64,000 bases of DNA from Ophioderma brevispina (GCA_023653785.1 JAMKCH010078420.1:17673-81672); one strand, 5' to 3'. Positions 1 to 12,905 are shown, numbered from the stretch's first letter. Translations and numbers: made by a program. The notes: generated from the letters alone by a model not told the origin.

Positions 1-1099
1 ATATGTTTGTACTTCATATGAAGAAAGGACATATGTAGCTACACACTGACACCAAACAAGATGATGTTTGTCCCTTAATTACGAAAAAATCAGGAGGGTG
101 GTAACCCACCGGTCGTGAATGTAGTAGAAAAACATTTGGTTGGACGAGGGTTAATTTACAAGTATATAGAACTGTTCTCAGGTTTGCATCCTACGATCGC
201 ACAACAAATCGACTGAAGTACCCGAGTTATAAAATAGCCAGCACATAGGCACGGGCAGTTGCACAACGAAATTGTAGCTTCAAATTACCGGATTCCATTA
301 AACATCTTATACCTCTAGATATTGATTATTTAAGTAGATAATTGAATTTGATATCGGAATTGATGAACAATCCATTAACAGAAAAGGACTTGGACAGGAT
401 ATTAAACCGTGATTGATCATGCCTCAGTGCTTTGCCGATGGCTGACGACACAAGGTTTTGTCACCGGAAATTTGATCGTTTTTAACTCATGTGACGTCAC
501 ATTACGTCATTATTTCTCCTTGGATCTCTCTTGAATGAAACCAGGATATTACAAATAAAAAGGTTTGCGCATGAGAAAAGCTGATAAACTGGCAAGATTA
601 GCAGGTTGGGCAATATATTGCGTAAATGTTGTAGAAAACTGTATACAATAAATTGTGCAATTTTAAAAATTTTACCCGCATTTGTGTAATTTATACTAAT
701 TTATACAATTTCGGGAAAAGTAAATGCCTACCCGACCCATTAACCACGTTCAGAATACCTTATCATATGGATAATGATGATTTTAATTATATATTGAACA
801 ATAGTATTTGATTTACGATTGGGACATTTACCTTTTAAATCCATTACTATAATTATTTTTTTTCTTTTCAACATAATGCGTAAGGATATAATTCATCTAA
901 GGTACACAGGTATTTTGGCATTAAAGAAATAGTTCAAAACGTCTTTATTCAAGGTTTACCAGCAATATGGTACATTTCGATGGCTATGTAAGGTTGTTAC
1001 AAATTCAATACAAAAATGGTAAGTCAACACTACATGTAATTAACCATATATCATGTCGTTCAAAAAATGAGATGTTCTGGAGGAGGAATGGATGCAAAT
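1..1099. repeat. Tandem duplication, unit 1
   Basis: This unit recurs almost identically at 1189-2288 (offset 1188). Single-base differences are visible, such as the base after the word TTTGCATC (C here, A in the second unit). The 89 bp between the units (1100-1188) resembles, in reverse, a segment at 40081-40150, so the unit contains a dispersed repeat family. No coding sequence is recognisable. The near identity suggests a recent duplication or an assembly duplication. Confidence 0.9.
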
Positions 1100-1188
1100 T
1101 TTGTGATTTTGGAGATTTTTCAGATGCGACATCTTTTATATAAACTCTCAGTTATGACGTAACTGTGACGTAATATTGTTAACACTTG

Positions 1189-2288
1189 ATATGTTTGTAC
1201 TTCATATGAAGAAAGGACATATGTAGCTACACACTGACACCAAACAAGATGATGTTTGTCCCTTAATTACGAAAAAATCAGGAGGGTGGTAACCCACCGG
1301 TCGTGAATGTAGTAGAAAAACATTTGGTTGGACGAGGGTTAATTTACAAGTATATAGAACTGTTCTCAGGTTTGCATCATACGATCGCACAACAAATCGA
1401 CTGAAGTACCCGAGTTATAAAATAGCCAGCACATAGGCACGGGCAGTTCCACAACGAAATTGTAGCTTCAAATTACCGGATTCCATTAAACATCTTATAC
1501 CTCTAGATATTGATTATTTAAGTAGATAATTGAATTTGATATCGGAATTGATGAACAATCCATTAACAGAAAAGGACTTGGACAGGATATTAAACCGTGA
1601 TTGATCATGCCTCAGTGCTTTGCCGATGGCTGACGACACAAGGTTTTGTCACCGGAAATTTGATCGTTTTTAACTCATGTGACGTCACATTACGTCATTA
1701 TTTCTCCTTGGATCTCTCTTGAATGAAACCAGGATATTACAAATAAAAAGGTTTGCGCATGAGAAAAGCTGATAAACTGGCAAGATTAGCAGGTTGGGCA
1801 ATATATTGCGTAAATGTTGTAGAAAACTGTATACAATAAATTGTGCAATTTTAAAAATTTTACCCGCATTTGTGTAATTTATACTAATTTATACAATTTC
1901 GGGAAAAGTAAATGCCTACCCGACCCATTAACCACGTTCAGAATACCTTATCATATGGATAATGATGATTTTAATTATATATTGAACAATAGTATTTGAT
2001 TTACGATTGGGACATTTACCTTTTAAATCCATTACTATAATTATTTTTTTTTCTTTTCAACATAATGCGTAAGGATATAATTCATCTAAGGTACACAGGT
2101 ATTTTGGCATTAAAGAAATAGTTCAAAACGTCTTCATTCAAGGTTTACCAGCAATATGGTACATTTCGATGGCTATGTAAGGTTGTTACAAATTCAATAC
2201 AAAAATGGTAAGTCAACACTACATGTAATTAACCATATAACATGTCGTTCAAAAAATGAGATGTTCTGGAGGAGGAATGGATGCAAAT
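1189..2288. repeat. Tandem duplication, unit 2
   Basis: Second copy of the unit at 1-1099. Homology stops after the word GGATGCAAAT; the sequences then diverge (TTTGTG after unit 1, ATCAAC after unit 2). Parts near the start of the unit (drug-like low-complexity is absent; the words involved are TAGCTACACACTGA and GTAGTAGAAAA) appear in reverse orientation and more diverged at 39985-40150. Confidence 0.9.
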
Positions 2289-2467
2289 ATCAACAGCGTT
2301 AGTGTTAGCGTTACACCAATTAATAATATGATTGATGTTACTTTGCTGTTGTTTCTTTAAAAAAATTTTGTTAGTTTTGACATTAATTGATAGGGTATTT
2401 TAATTTTATCAAATAATCACCAAAGCGACAAATTGGTATTGTGTCGTACAGTGTGGAACATCTGCTG

Positions 2468-2832
2468 GTGTTAACCTTCGTCTTACCAAGCCTTTTTTTG
2501 TAACACGGTTTACCAAGGGGGGTGGGGGTTGACTAGTTTTACATAAACAGAGAGTTTTAGAGCCATACTGTACATAATATTTTCAAAATGCACCATAAAA
2601 TATCCTTGGGTGGCAACCACCCCCCCCCTCCTTGCCCTTCGACTTTGACGGCATACCCCTAACCCCGGTGAAGGTGCTTCCTTCACATTTTTTCGCTAAA
2701 ATGACCGGAAAGGATGAGAGAACGATTACCTAGAAGCTTTTTATGAAATTTTTTGGCATTTTAGCTCACCCGAGCGAAGTTCACTAGGGGGTGTGGTAAC
2801 CACCCCTCCCTTGGTAAGAAGAGGGTTAACAC
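2468..2832. mobile_element. Short inverted-repeat element (MITE-like)
   Basis: The ends form an imperfect inverted repeat: GTGTTAACCTTCGTCTTACC on the left and its near reverse complement ending GGTTAACAC on the right. The interior holds C- and G-rich runs (about 2515-2530 and 2618-2632). A stretch at about 2600-2720 is shared with 40340-40405 and 40945-41035. A similar end sequence (TTAACCCTCGTCTTTCC) starts near 43879. No transposase is present. Confidence 0.6.
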
Positions 2833-4185
2833 AAAACGAATAAGACCAATCTGTATTCAAATATCGGATATATGTAGTGTTTAAAAAGTGTAACATTCTC
2901 TTTATATTGAAAAGTCAAATTTGTGTTTAACACCTTAGTTTGTGAAATGTTCTGTTTTCCAAAGAAAACAAAACATACGCTTAAATTTAACAAACCTACA
3001 ACAGGTTCCACATTGTTCCAACCCGAATGGTTCCGCGAAATCATTTTTACTTTCTCTCTTTCCTTTTGAAAGGAAACAGCGACGAAGTTAAAGTCTGACT
3101 CAGAGATTTTTGAAATATATTTTTTGTGTATTTATTGAAAATAGTTACCTAGAACTAAAGATAGTCACCTAAAATGCCCAATTCCAAAGTTTGAGATGTA
3201 TCGGATTTTTCGTTTGCATGCAGTAAACATTTATGTGTAGTATACAGTGCCATAGGATACTGTGTATCACTAAATTTCCGGATCCGGAAATGTATAACAA
3301 TGTTGCGATTTTCTATATATGAAGGACTTCGATTTGAGCTTAGCTATTTCATACAGTGTTTAGTATATGGACAAGCATTATGAATATGCAAAAAACACAA
3401 TTTGTTTGAAATTTGAGGGCACCGTCCTCGGGAAATCTCTGTGTCAGCCTTTAAGTTGTTGTGACAGTAACATAAATTGCATATACCATTACCACTACAG
3501 GGTGTCCCATAAAAAGTGGTACAAGCAGATAAATCCCGATTTCTCAAAAAACTGCTGAAGCTGTTAATTTCGTTTTCGTGGAGGTTATTAATTATACTCT
3601 TTTGTATAAATTTGTGCTTGAGACTAGGTCATTCCACTGAGGAAAGACTCACATCTTATCCCTAGAATTGATCGTGGTGATGTTTTGAAGCGGTCCGATA
3701 GACTAAATGCTTCAAAACCAGGACATACCCATTAAAGCAATAGCAGCACATTTTTTGAAGAGCGCCCCCAATTTTCCGGATATTTTGAGATTTTTGCACA
3801 GTTGCATTGGTAATTGACTAGTAAACAATACCTGTGAATGGTAGAACTCAAAATTCTCTTTGTGTCCCAAAAGAAGGAATTTTGTAATTAGAATAATTAA
3901 TATCGGAGATCTCCGATAATAATTCAATGGTTGTTGGATACGTCCGTCCAATATGAAATTAGAGGTCATATTCGTGAGGTGGTACTATTTCATCATGGAA
4001 GGACATAAATTTTGTGTTTTCAGCTCCGTCATTAAATTACAATCAGGAATTTAGTACTAACCACTATCATAACATTCTTGTTTAAAACCTGAAGAATATG
4101 CCACTCTGTATGCGATCAACGCTACCATTGGGCATTTGACAGTATATAAATCAAAACGTTACTAAATTAGTGTGTTCTGAGGTCT
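2833..4185. other. Unassigned non-coding stretch
   Basis: No gene, domain or clear repeat boundary was recognised. The short open frames here have no recognisable motifs and overlap each other on both strands. Confidence 0.5.
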
Positions 4186-4189
4186 CTGG

Positions 4190-4860
4190 GCTTTGGACGG
4201 GTTAAACCTGGTTTTGTGAGCGATTAACCAATCCACTTCCCTCAGAGTATTTTCCTAGAGTTGCTTGTAGCTCCATTTTCTGAATGCCTTTAAGCTTGGG
4301 CTGAGACAGATGACATAGCTCGGTCTGAGTGCAATTTTGGCTGCTGTATTAGTTGTAGCCTTCCTCCTTCCTTTAGGAATGCCCAAGGATGTCAGGCATT
4401 ATTTTGTTGACTGATGTATTGCAGTATTAAACCTCTGCTTCCTACTTCTATTGGAAAGTAGTATGTAGACCATCCTCCGTTTTCACAGTCACTAGATCTT
4501 GGTATTTGCACTTCTTTCTAGCATATGCATTGGATTCTCCTCCATAGGGACCGTCAACTCTGCAATGATCACCGTCTTTGTTTTGGTAGAAAAGACGATG
4601 ATATCTGGTCTCTTAGCTGTCTTAGTGATTTCTGGAGGGATACCATTTGTTTGCGTTCTTCATCCATCAGGAATATCTAGTCATTGACCTTCTTCAGAAT
4701 GTTGGTTGCTCTGTCTTAGGTATTGGTGAGACTGGATTTCGATAGGTTGTACCATCAGCTGTGCGAAAGGCTATTGTAGAGATGGGGTTCAGATTCTGAG
4801 CCTTCAAAATGGCGTGTTTAGTCTTGGTGTTGAAATTCTTGAAATTGTTGATAGGTAAAC
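4190..4860 (-). pseudogene. Decayed LINE C-terminal restriction-like endonuclease domain
   Basis: Translated on the minus strand through several frameshifts and stops, the region gives RPDIIVFSTK, then VIIAELTVPMEEN (about 4615-4530), then GGWSTYYFPIEVGSRG (about 4475-4425), and a tail like LHSDRAMSSVSAQA. The spacing PD...ELTVP...EVGSRG matches the PD-(D/E)XK-like endonuclease domain at the C-terminus of some non-LTR retrotransposons. That is family knowledge recalled without a search. No reverse transcriptase remains beside it. The frame changes at least twice, so it is a dead fragment. Another possibility is a free-standing PD-(D/E)XK-like protein. Confidence 0.6.
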
Positions 4861-4869
4861 ATAGCTATA

Positions 4870-5690
4870 ATACAAATTCTCAAAGGATTCAACTTGCAGC
4901 TTCACAAGGTATCACATAGTGACGTTTATTGTTAATGTGTCTCATACGACAATTGTTTAATCAGAGATATAAATTGATAATTAATATCTCACTAATTGAC
5001 TCTACACCTAGGGACTTCTTAAATTCCAGATGATGAACAACTGAGTAACCATAACAAAATCCAGAGAATCAAAAGTGTAAAAGAACCCCGTATGTTTTTC
5101 AACCGGTGATATTTCAATCGAATTTATGTACCTGGTGTAGTATGAGGCGTTCTCGAATCACACTCTCTTTTTGGAGCAACTGTTAACGCAAATGTTTAAT
5201 TGAAATGATGGTTGTTTAAAGACATGGAAATAATGTGCGATTCCAACATCTTTTAAAACCACAAAACGTTTGTGCTCGATGATTACCAAATGTACTACCA
5301 ACCTTGCATTAATAATACTTTTGTCGCCAGTGTTTTTTTTTGGAATCATTTTGTTATTAATCATTAACCGTAAACATCTAAATGTTGTAGTTTCATGAAT
5401 ATCGAAGCAACTTAGGACTTCACTATACGTGCACAAAGCACTCTCAAAGTAATTTAAAAAATCAATAATGTAAACTTAATTAGAAATCAGTGATTAATAT
5501 TAAGTGCACCTTTCCATATACGTCTTGTCTCGGCTATTACTCTTTGTCGAAACAGTACTCATAATCACAGCTGTTACATTTAAAGGTTTCCAAAAAGACA
5601 ATCACGAATCCCAGACATTATTCGCCAAATCCAGATTAAGACCTTATTTTGGTACGTATTTGTATTTGTTGTGTCGTCGTTGTTTTCATT
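4870..5690. other. Unassigned AT-rich stretch
   Basis: No recognisable gene or repeat structure. The open frames at about 5158-5436 (minus) and 5504-5695 (plus) carry no motif I can name. Confidence 0.4.
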
Positions 5691-5694
5691 ATTA

Positions 5695-6044
5695 AAGGTG
5701 CAACGAGAGATTTTGCATATCAGATGTCCCTAAAAAATTGAAAGTACTGATTTTTGCCCTGATGTAAAGCTTTCCATCAAAAATATCCCCATCTGAAAGG
5801 ATTAAGCTGAGAAATGTTTCTTTGGTACAAAATTTGTGAAATTTCTAATTTCGTATAGGAGCAAATACGAAATTCAGCCTATGTTTTCTATTGAAATATA
5901 AGCAAATCAAAATCACCTTTTTCCTCTCTTTCAAGACATTTCTGTAGCCATATACAGGGTAAGAAATCTATTGAGTATCTAATCTATATGAAATTACTAT
6001 TATGACACAATATTTGAGTACCTCAAAATCTCTCGTTGCACCTT
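5695..6044. mobile_element. 350 bp MITE with 22 bp terminal inverted repeats and TA flanks
   Basis: The left end AAGGTGCAACGAGAGATTTT and the right end, its reverse complement, are nearly perfect. Both are flanked by TA (5693-5694 and 6045-6046), the target duplication typical of Tc1/mariner-type elements. The interior is AT-rich and non-coding, so the element depends on a transposase supplied elsewhere. Confidence 0.8.
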
Positions 6045-6374
6045 TAACTAGAGGAGAGACCAGAGATAATGGTGGAAATGAGGGGGAATACGTAAAAAAT
6101 GTAAGCGAGATTGGGAAATGTGATTTTTTTTCACCAAGGAGCGAGGGGGAACAATGACTTTCAGCGGGAACGTGAATTGCTTAACGGAAGCGAGGGGGAA
6201 TGGGAAATCTTTGGCCGAAAAAAAATCCTCCATTCCTCTGGTGTAAATAATGACCGTTCCATAATCTGAGTAATTAATAAGCATCCTTTAAGAAGCAATA
6301 GGACATAAGGATTATAATGGAAATGCATTTGGTTAAAAAAATGCTTCATTCTACCTCAACGCCCACACTATGCT

Positions 6375-6745
6375 ACGAAAGTACGTGTGGTCTAGTGGAA
6401 AATGCAAGACTCGTGATCATTGGACCGTCGAAATCGCGAGTTTGAGTTCCACTGTTTTCAACGTGTTTGTGTCCCTGGGCAAGATACTTAATCGCAATTA
6501 GCTCGTCGACCCAAGCGAAATCTGGTATGCTATTATGGGGAATATTACAATCTAAGTGCTGATAGGCTTGCGCGCTTGTAAGGCATGTCTCTGAGCAGCC
6601 ACCTAGATGAAGCTGTGTTGTGACGATTTCTTGAAGGCGGCGTAATAATAATTATAATAATAATAATTGTCAACCGCGTTTTGAGCCTGTTTACGATGAT
6701 AAAGCGCTATATAAAACTGGATATTATTATTATTATTATTATAGG
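6375..6745 (+). mobile_element. tRNA-derived SINE
   Basis: The head contains a box A-like sequence (GTGGTCTAGTGGA, about 6386-6398) and a box B-like sequence (CGAGTTTGAGTTCC, about 6437-6450) at tRNA spacing. The body includes CTGGGCAAGATACTTAA, and the tail includes AAAGCGCTATATAAA followed by an ATT microsatellite. A diverged reverse-strand copy lies at 17670-17995. A SINE of this type would be transcribed by RNA polymerase III. Confidence 0.8.
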
Positions 6746-6799
6746 GCTAAATTGTTTTTTGGTTTTTCACTCAGAACGCTCTTAGGGCGAAATATCATT

Positions 6800-8300
6800 C
6801 TCCCTAAGACTGGGTTCAGAAACCTGGTTTTTCGGCGATAAACTTGGTTCTTCACTGATAAACCTGGTTTTTCAAAAACTATGATAATCAAATTCGAAAA
6901 ACCTGGTTTTTCGATTGAAAAACCAGGTTTATCAAAAACTATGAGAATCGCATTGAAAAACCAAGTTTCTCGGCGAAAAACCAGGTTTATCAAAAACTAT
7001 GAATATCAAATTCGAAAAACCTGGTTTTTCGATTGAAAAACCAGGTTTATCAAAAAAAACTATGACAATCGCATTGAAAAACAAGTTTCTCGGCGAAAAA
7101 CCAGGTTTCTCGGTCGATAAACCAGGTTTATCAAAAACTATGACAATCAAATTCGAAAAACCTGGTTTTTCGATTGAAAAACCAGGTTTATCAAAAAACT
7201 ATGACAATCGAATTGAAAAACCAAGTTTGTCGGCGAAAAACCAGTTTTCTCGGTCGATAAACCAGGTTTATCAAAAACTATGACAATCAAATTCGAAAAA
7301 CCTGGTGTTTTTCGATTGAAAAACCAGGTTTCTCGGTCGATACACCTGTTTTTTCGAAAACTATGACAATCGAATTCGGAAAACCTGGTTTTTCGATTGA
7401 AAAACCAGGTTTATTAAAAAAATATGACAATCGAATTCGAATAACCTGGTGTTTTTCGATTGAAAAGTCAGGTTTCTCGGTCGATAAACAGGTTTATTAA
7501 TCAAAAACTTGACATCAACTTCTAAAAACCTGGTTTTTTCGTTGAAAAAACCAGGTTTATCCAAAAACTATGACAATCTACTTGGAAAAAAACAATTTTA
7601 ATCGGCGAAAAACCAGGTTGTCTTCCACTCTCGAGTCGATAAACCAGGTTTATCCAAAAACTATGACAACAATTCGAAAAAAACAGGTTTATCAAAAAAA
7701 CCTCTGACAATCAATTGAAAACCAGTTTATCGGCGAAAAAAACCAGGTTTCTCGTCGATTAAACCAGATTTATCAAAACTATGACAATCAAATTAAAAAA
7801 AAAAAAACTGGTTTTTCGATTGAAAAACCACATGTTATAAAGCAAAAAAAACTTTGACAGTCGAATTGAAAACCAAGTTCAAATTCGGCGAAAAAAAACC
7901 CTGTTTCTTCTTTCCTCGGTCGATAAACAGGTTTATCAAAATATGACAATCAAATTCGAAAAAAACCTGTTTTTTTGATTGAAAAAAACCAGGTTTAGTC
8001 ACAAAAAACTCTGACAATCGATTGAAAAACCTGTTTTCGATTATGAACATCGAAAACCTGGTTTTTCGATTTGAAATCGATTTGAAAATCGATATAAAAA
8101 TCAATTTCGATTGAAAAAACGTCGATAAACCGGTTTTTCGAAAACTATGACAATCGAATTCGAAAACCTGGTTTTTTGATTGAAAAACCTTTTTTTAATA
8201 ATTATAATATTTGTTTGAATGGGTGAAAAACAGGTTTTTTCGATCGAAAAACCCAGGTTTATCGACGAAAAATAGGGTTTATCCTTTCTATTGTGCAATA
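6800..8300. repeat. Palindromic tandem array A
   Basis: About 1.5 kb is built from alternating words CCTGGTTTTTCGATTG and its complement-like partner GAAAAACCAGGTTTATC, separated by CTATGACAATC spacers. A higher-order period of roughly 118-140 bp can be followed from 6895 to about 7270. Nearly every unit can fold back on itself. The right half (about 7350-8300) has many one-base length changes in A and T runs. Open frames through the array on both strands encode repeats like EKPGFSIEKPGLSK; they are by-products of the repeat. The short flank CACTCAGAACGCTCTTAGGG (6768-6787) recurs, slightly altered, at 12590-12610. Confidence 0.9.
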
Positions 8301-8585
8301 TCTTGCCATACCACGAGCGTCCCTACTCGTTCTCTCTTTGGCGCCGATGAAATGGATACTATTTCATAGACAAGAATCTAACTTGTTTTGGTAAACCACC
8401 TACCTTATTAACCGAAGCAACCCAGAATTGTTTATAGGGGATAGTCAGAATACCTGAACACCACTGCCACCCGTCCGAACAGGACGGTATACGTTGCATG
8501 AAAATCGAACATGTTTCGGTTCCCCCACTACTATTATACAAATATTGACTGCTATGAGGGGCCAATGGTTGAAACTTAGGCCCAA

Positions 8586-8657
8586 GGTGATCTCGAAACC
8601 ATACTGTGCCCCAAGGCGTAAGCCGAGGGGCAAAGTATGGTTTCGTGATCACCGAGG
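8586..8657. repeat. Imperfect hairpin of about 70 bp
   Basis: GATCTCGAAACCATACTGTG on the left pairs with the segment around CAAAGTATGGTTTCGTGATC on the right, with CCCC/GGGG blocks inside. A word just upstream (ATTGACTGCTATGAGGGGC, near 8548) recurs at 62705, so it belongs to a dispersed family. Confidence 0.6.
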
Positions 8658-9609
8658 CCTATATTTCCAACCGATCTCTCCGAATAAAAAGCAGTCAATA
8701 ATTTGTTTTTATATATACCGAAAATAGATTGTTGTCACTGATTGGTTAAAAGGACATTCTATTTCTAAGCAAGGATGCTAACCATCACAGGCCTATAAAT
8801 AATTATCCATGTAATACATAGGCCAATGGCATGCATCATGGTTTAAACACTTTTGTGTAAACTTAGGGTCCAAAACTTAAGAATTAGCAATCAACCTTCC
8901 ATGTGTTCAGGAAGTATGTTGGAGTCCAAACGGATCACCGTAATCGACTTCTTTGTGAGTTGCCATTTTTTTTTTTTGTCGCAAGATGCGTACAACTCCG
9001 AATTTAGCAACTTTTACCACGCCTGCAAATCCGTTATCGGTGTCAATTATATCTCTCGAATATCTGTACGGTGTATTTTTTAACCTGCCGTTCTTGGTAT
9101 TAGCCCTCTACTGCATCTCTGAAATTCCTTGCATCTTCTACAACAAGCTCATCGCATAGATACAGGTCCTCTGCGATTCAGCATTTCCTTGCCAAGCCTG
9201 CATCAGACTTGCACTACAATTTTTTGTTTACACCTTACTCTCCGTACTGTCAGTTCGGCCAGATTCCAGGCTGGTCGGCATATCCGTCCAAATGCAAAAT
9301 GCGAATTCTCTTACCTCTTACAACGACCCGCTTCATCAATTGTACAAACACTCCTAATACGGATGGATATATGGTCCGTACAGCAGTCCTCTATGTTTGG
9401 GACGATGGTGTCCAGGGTAATAGGTCCTGAATAGATGCCCGCTCTCCCAGGGTAATAGTGTCATTTTTGGGTTCCTTCTTGAAGCTAGTTGGATTTATGC
9501 CTCCACTTTTAACGCAATCAGAGACAGGGATCTATAGATGAGGTTTAAACTATATATATTCCTCAGAGATAATCCTTGGCATCTGAGTGATTAAATTAAG
9601 TCACTGACA

Positions 9610-10180
9610 TGGTATAGTTTTTTACTATTTTCCCCAGCAATCAAAAACGCGTATAGTAATCTTTTTTTCCCCGGTAAATAGTACCTTTTCTAGTACATTT
9701 CTGCAGTATACGTAACTTTCTGCCGGTATAGTAATTTTTTGGCCCGGATAGTACTCTGTGACCGGTATGTAACTCTTGCCGGTAATAGAGTAGGCCCTAT
9801 TTTTCTGCCCTAGCTGTAGTCCCCAATCTTCGTTCTGAAGGCAAAAGTATCTGAGGGTATAATACAAACAACTATTTAACATGCCTTTAATTCGGGCATA
9901 GTCCAATCTATTGGCCCTCGTGATCTCAGACGGTACTACTCTTTTTTTTTCCCTCAGCTCCGCTTCGGAAATAGTACGGCCTAGAGATCACCTCGGTCAA
10001 TAGATTTGCTATTACCTCATGGATAGTCAATAATTTGTATACTATACATACTAAGTAGCACTATAACTATCACGGATATAACGGCCTTTTCGAATAGTTT
10101 CCTCGTATGTGACCCGTTGTGAATCAGATATAGTCCGTCGGGAGTCTATCCGGGCTCCATAGACGACAACGGAACAAAGC
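9610..10180. repeat. Degenerate array of CCGG-TATAGTA words with a long hairpin
   Basis: Variants of CCGGTATAGTA (CCGGTAAATAGTACC, CCGGTATAGTAA, CCCGGATAGTACTC, CCGGTATGTAAC, CCGGTAATAGAG) occur about every 40-60 bp. An inverted repeat at about 9903-9945 and 9965-10008 (CAATCTATTGG...GTGATCTC pairing with GAGATCACC...CAATAGATT) can form a 40 bp hairpin. No coding function is evident. Confidence 0.5.
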
Positions 10181-10554
10181 TTGAAAACTAATGTGCGTGA
10201 AGAGTCAACTGAATATATTCCCTATGTTCACCATTGTTTTCCCGGACTATGAGTACGCCGGAACCAATACTTACTACTTCTACACTAACACCGTATTTAT
10301 AGTAAATCCTGATTGTTCGTTAATAGTCCACTCAATCTCCGGTATGACCTGTACAAAATTGCTACAGAATTTTCTTGCTGTCACTTGTTGTCCAAACCCT
10401 CCCGAACAACATAATCAAAAGGTAGATAAAGGGAAGCATGGCAAGACATGCTCATTTGCATAAAACATCTGTGCCATTTTGCCTATAATTTTGGTTTATT
10501 ATTTAATATATTTGAAAGAAGAACGACCCATTTAAGTAAATAAAGTTTTTTTTT

Positions 10555-10860
10555 TCAATTTTGATGAATGGTTCCTTCACCCCTAAACCCCATCTGTAGA
10601 GTTTTGCGCTGATATTTCAACGTTTTTCATGTGGGAGCTAAAACTGATTTTCTTTTCTTAGCCGAATATTGATGTAAAAGTAATATCGTTCGCCCAAATG
10701 GGGTACATTTCCGCTTATAACTTCCAACCAATATCCTTATGTAGCCCTAAGATTTCACAGGTAATGAGAAACTAGTACTTTCTTCAATACCAAAATGTTT
10801 ACCCCTCCGGTAAAATATTGGAGTAGGGAACGATGCTATTAGCAATCACGCCACGGCCCT
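10555..10860 (+). repeat. Dispersed repeat family R1, copy 1
   Basis: About 300 bp shared with 54890-55200 (same strand) and, more diverged, 58640-58930 (opposite strand). Shared words include ACCCCATCTGTA, CATAACTTCCAA, CCTAAGATTTCACAG and TTAGCAATC. All copies are non-coding. Three independent copies in 64 kb imply a high-copy family, probably a degraded transposon. Confidence 0.75.
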
Positions 10861-12510
10861 TTAACTCTCGAGTCTTTCTTGGCTTGTCCAACTAGGCCCG
10901 AGGTACACTTTCGGTCTCACCTTTTTGAGTTTGGTAGCCGTTTGTAGGGCAAATGTTGATGATTCTCTTCCTCCCTCATTGACGGTCATGTTTTCCATTC
11001 CCGTCTCTTTGGGCCTTCCGATGTAGGCTGACTTAGTCTGCAGCATTCTCAAATGATGCTTTGTAGTAGATCTTGTGCAGCACATATACATCCCCTGGTT
11101 AGGGCTGCGTAGTCAAGGTCGGTGAGATGTTGACTTTGTGACGTCTATAGAATGCTTGACCGCCTTTTAGGTTTAGGTTTCCAGGTTTATTTCCATCTCA
11201 ATTGCACATGACAGTAAAATCAACTATTGTAAACAATATAAAAATATGAACATATTTGAATAAACACAAAATTGATTTGATTATAATATACCATATAAGA
11301 GATGTCCCTACCTATACCTACCAACTGGCTATTACCACCAAATGACCCCTTCTTAAAATGTTCACACATACCAAACCACTTTTCTCTTCCGCTATCCCCC
11401 CACTTTTATCACAAAATTTTGCATGAATTATCCACTTTTAAAGAATTTGAACACACCCAAATTAAATTTTCGCAGCCTACGTGCACATTTTTAACAATTT
11501 ATAATTTCATGGCAGTCATTTTATAATGGCATGGCAATTTGAACTTTGAAAAAGAGGCACTTCCTATTTTAACTTCAAGGTTTTTAACATCATGGGCCCC
11601 CCTTCTTCATTTTTCTACTGGATGACCCAATTTTATTCAGCTGTGTACCGAATGACCCCTTATTTTTTGTTACATTTTATATGAAAGGACACGGGAAAGG
11701 TTCGAAAGGACCCTAATTTTCCCCCTGGGCCGAGGCACATCTGCCCATCACACTTCGCATAGGGAATGCCCCAGGTACCATTTTGACCCCAATGTGTTTT
11801 TACATACTCTCTGATAACTATTTGTAATAAGATCTCCCATCCCGATTTCAGTCTGACAAATCATCTAGAACGCAAAATTAATTTTTGGCATGAAAATTTG
11901 CGGCCATCACTTGATAATGACCATCCACTTTTTCCACTTTTAATATAGCCTTGCAAGTGCTGCACATCTTGCAGGCATAGCATGCAAACATGTTTTCATA
12001 CCTAACCATCCGAAAATGGAAATCTCCCTAACATGCATCTATAACCTTTGCGAAATATGGTGTATCGTCACGTAGATAAATTCAAATTTTAAGCATGTCT
12101 TTCCAAGCTTTCCTTTTTCTAATTTTTGATATATATGTTTTGTGAGATCTTTTTACTGCTAGTTTGCAGCAATGAAAACCTTCTGTAGCAAAATTTGTCC
12201 AGGTGTACCTAATATTTTTCATACATTGAGTGGAACCTTACGCTATTCGCGTGCCCTGCAAAACGTGCACCGCATACCCGAATCGTAATACACCATGTGA
12301 ACCACAAGCCTTACGTAATGCCTTTGTATTGCGGTTTATTAATTTATTATTCCGTTTTGAATAACAAAGGATTTGAGCATGTTGAGTGTTCATGTATGCA
12401 AGTGAAGGATAATCCACTAGAATAGCACAGGACTATGAAATAGTAAGTTAATTTAAAATAAGAACAGAACTCATATGACCTAGATGGAATAATTAAATTT
12501 CCCCTATTCC
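10861..12510. other. Unassigned non-coding stretch
   Basis: AT-rich sequence. No protein domain, RNA gene or inverted-repeat boundary was recognised. Runs such as AATGACCCCTT near 11339 and 11650 suggest old repeats, but no full copy was found. Confidence 0.4.
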
Positions 12511-12734
12511 ACTGTGAGAGTCCCCTGGTTAAGAGTTTTTTATTTATTAAATTCTATATGTAACGTTGGGCGAAAATTGGCTTTTGTATTCACTCAGAAG
12601 GCTCTTAGGGCGAAATATCGTTTTCCTCCCCCCCTGACGTATCCCTTTGTCTTGCGGTTTATTTCGTTTTGGGATAACAAGGATATTAATATTAATTAAT
12701 GCAAATAGGATAATCCCTAAAATAACGAAGGATG

Positions 12735-12905
12735 CGACATTAATTAAAACTCGTTCTGTTTACCCCCATAAGGCGCGCTGATTTAGGCTTACTAGTTTAC
12801 ATGTGAGGGCTAATGTAATAAGCTTTACAAACAACCGTGTAAAAATATGAATTTTGAAAATATAGAGGGCGCACTATGTTTCAAAGGTGCCAGTGTCCTT
12901 TAAAA
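12735..12905 (+). repeat. Dispersed repeat family R2, copy 1
   Basis: The order CGACATTAATTA-like, CGTTCTGTTTACCC, CGCTGATTT, GAGGGCG.ACTAT, GTGTCCT is repeated at 57255-57415. The two copies differ by many small indels. Non-coding. Confidence 0.7.

Noticed and set aside
6739..8298. Open frames with EKPGFS-type peptide repeats on both strands
   Set aside because: They are translations of palindromic satellite A. The same peptide arises from both strands and frames, and many one-base length changes break it.
9129..9434. 101-codon open frame
   Set aside because: Two overlapping frames of similar length, no motif and no conserved context.
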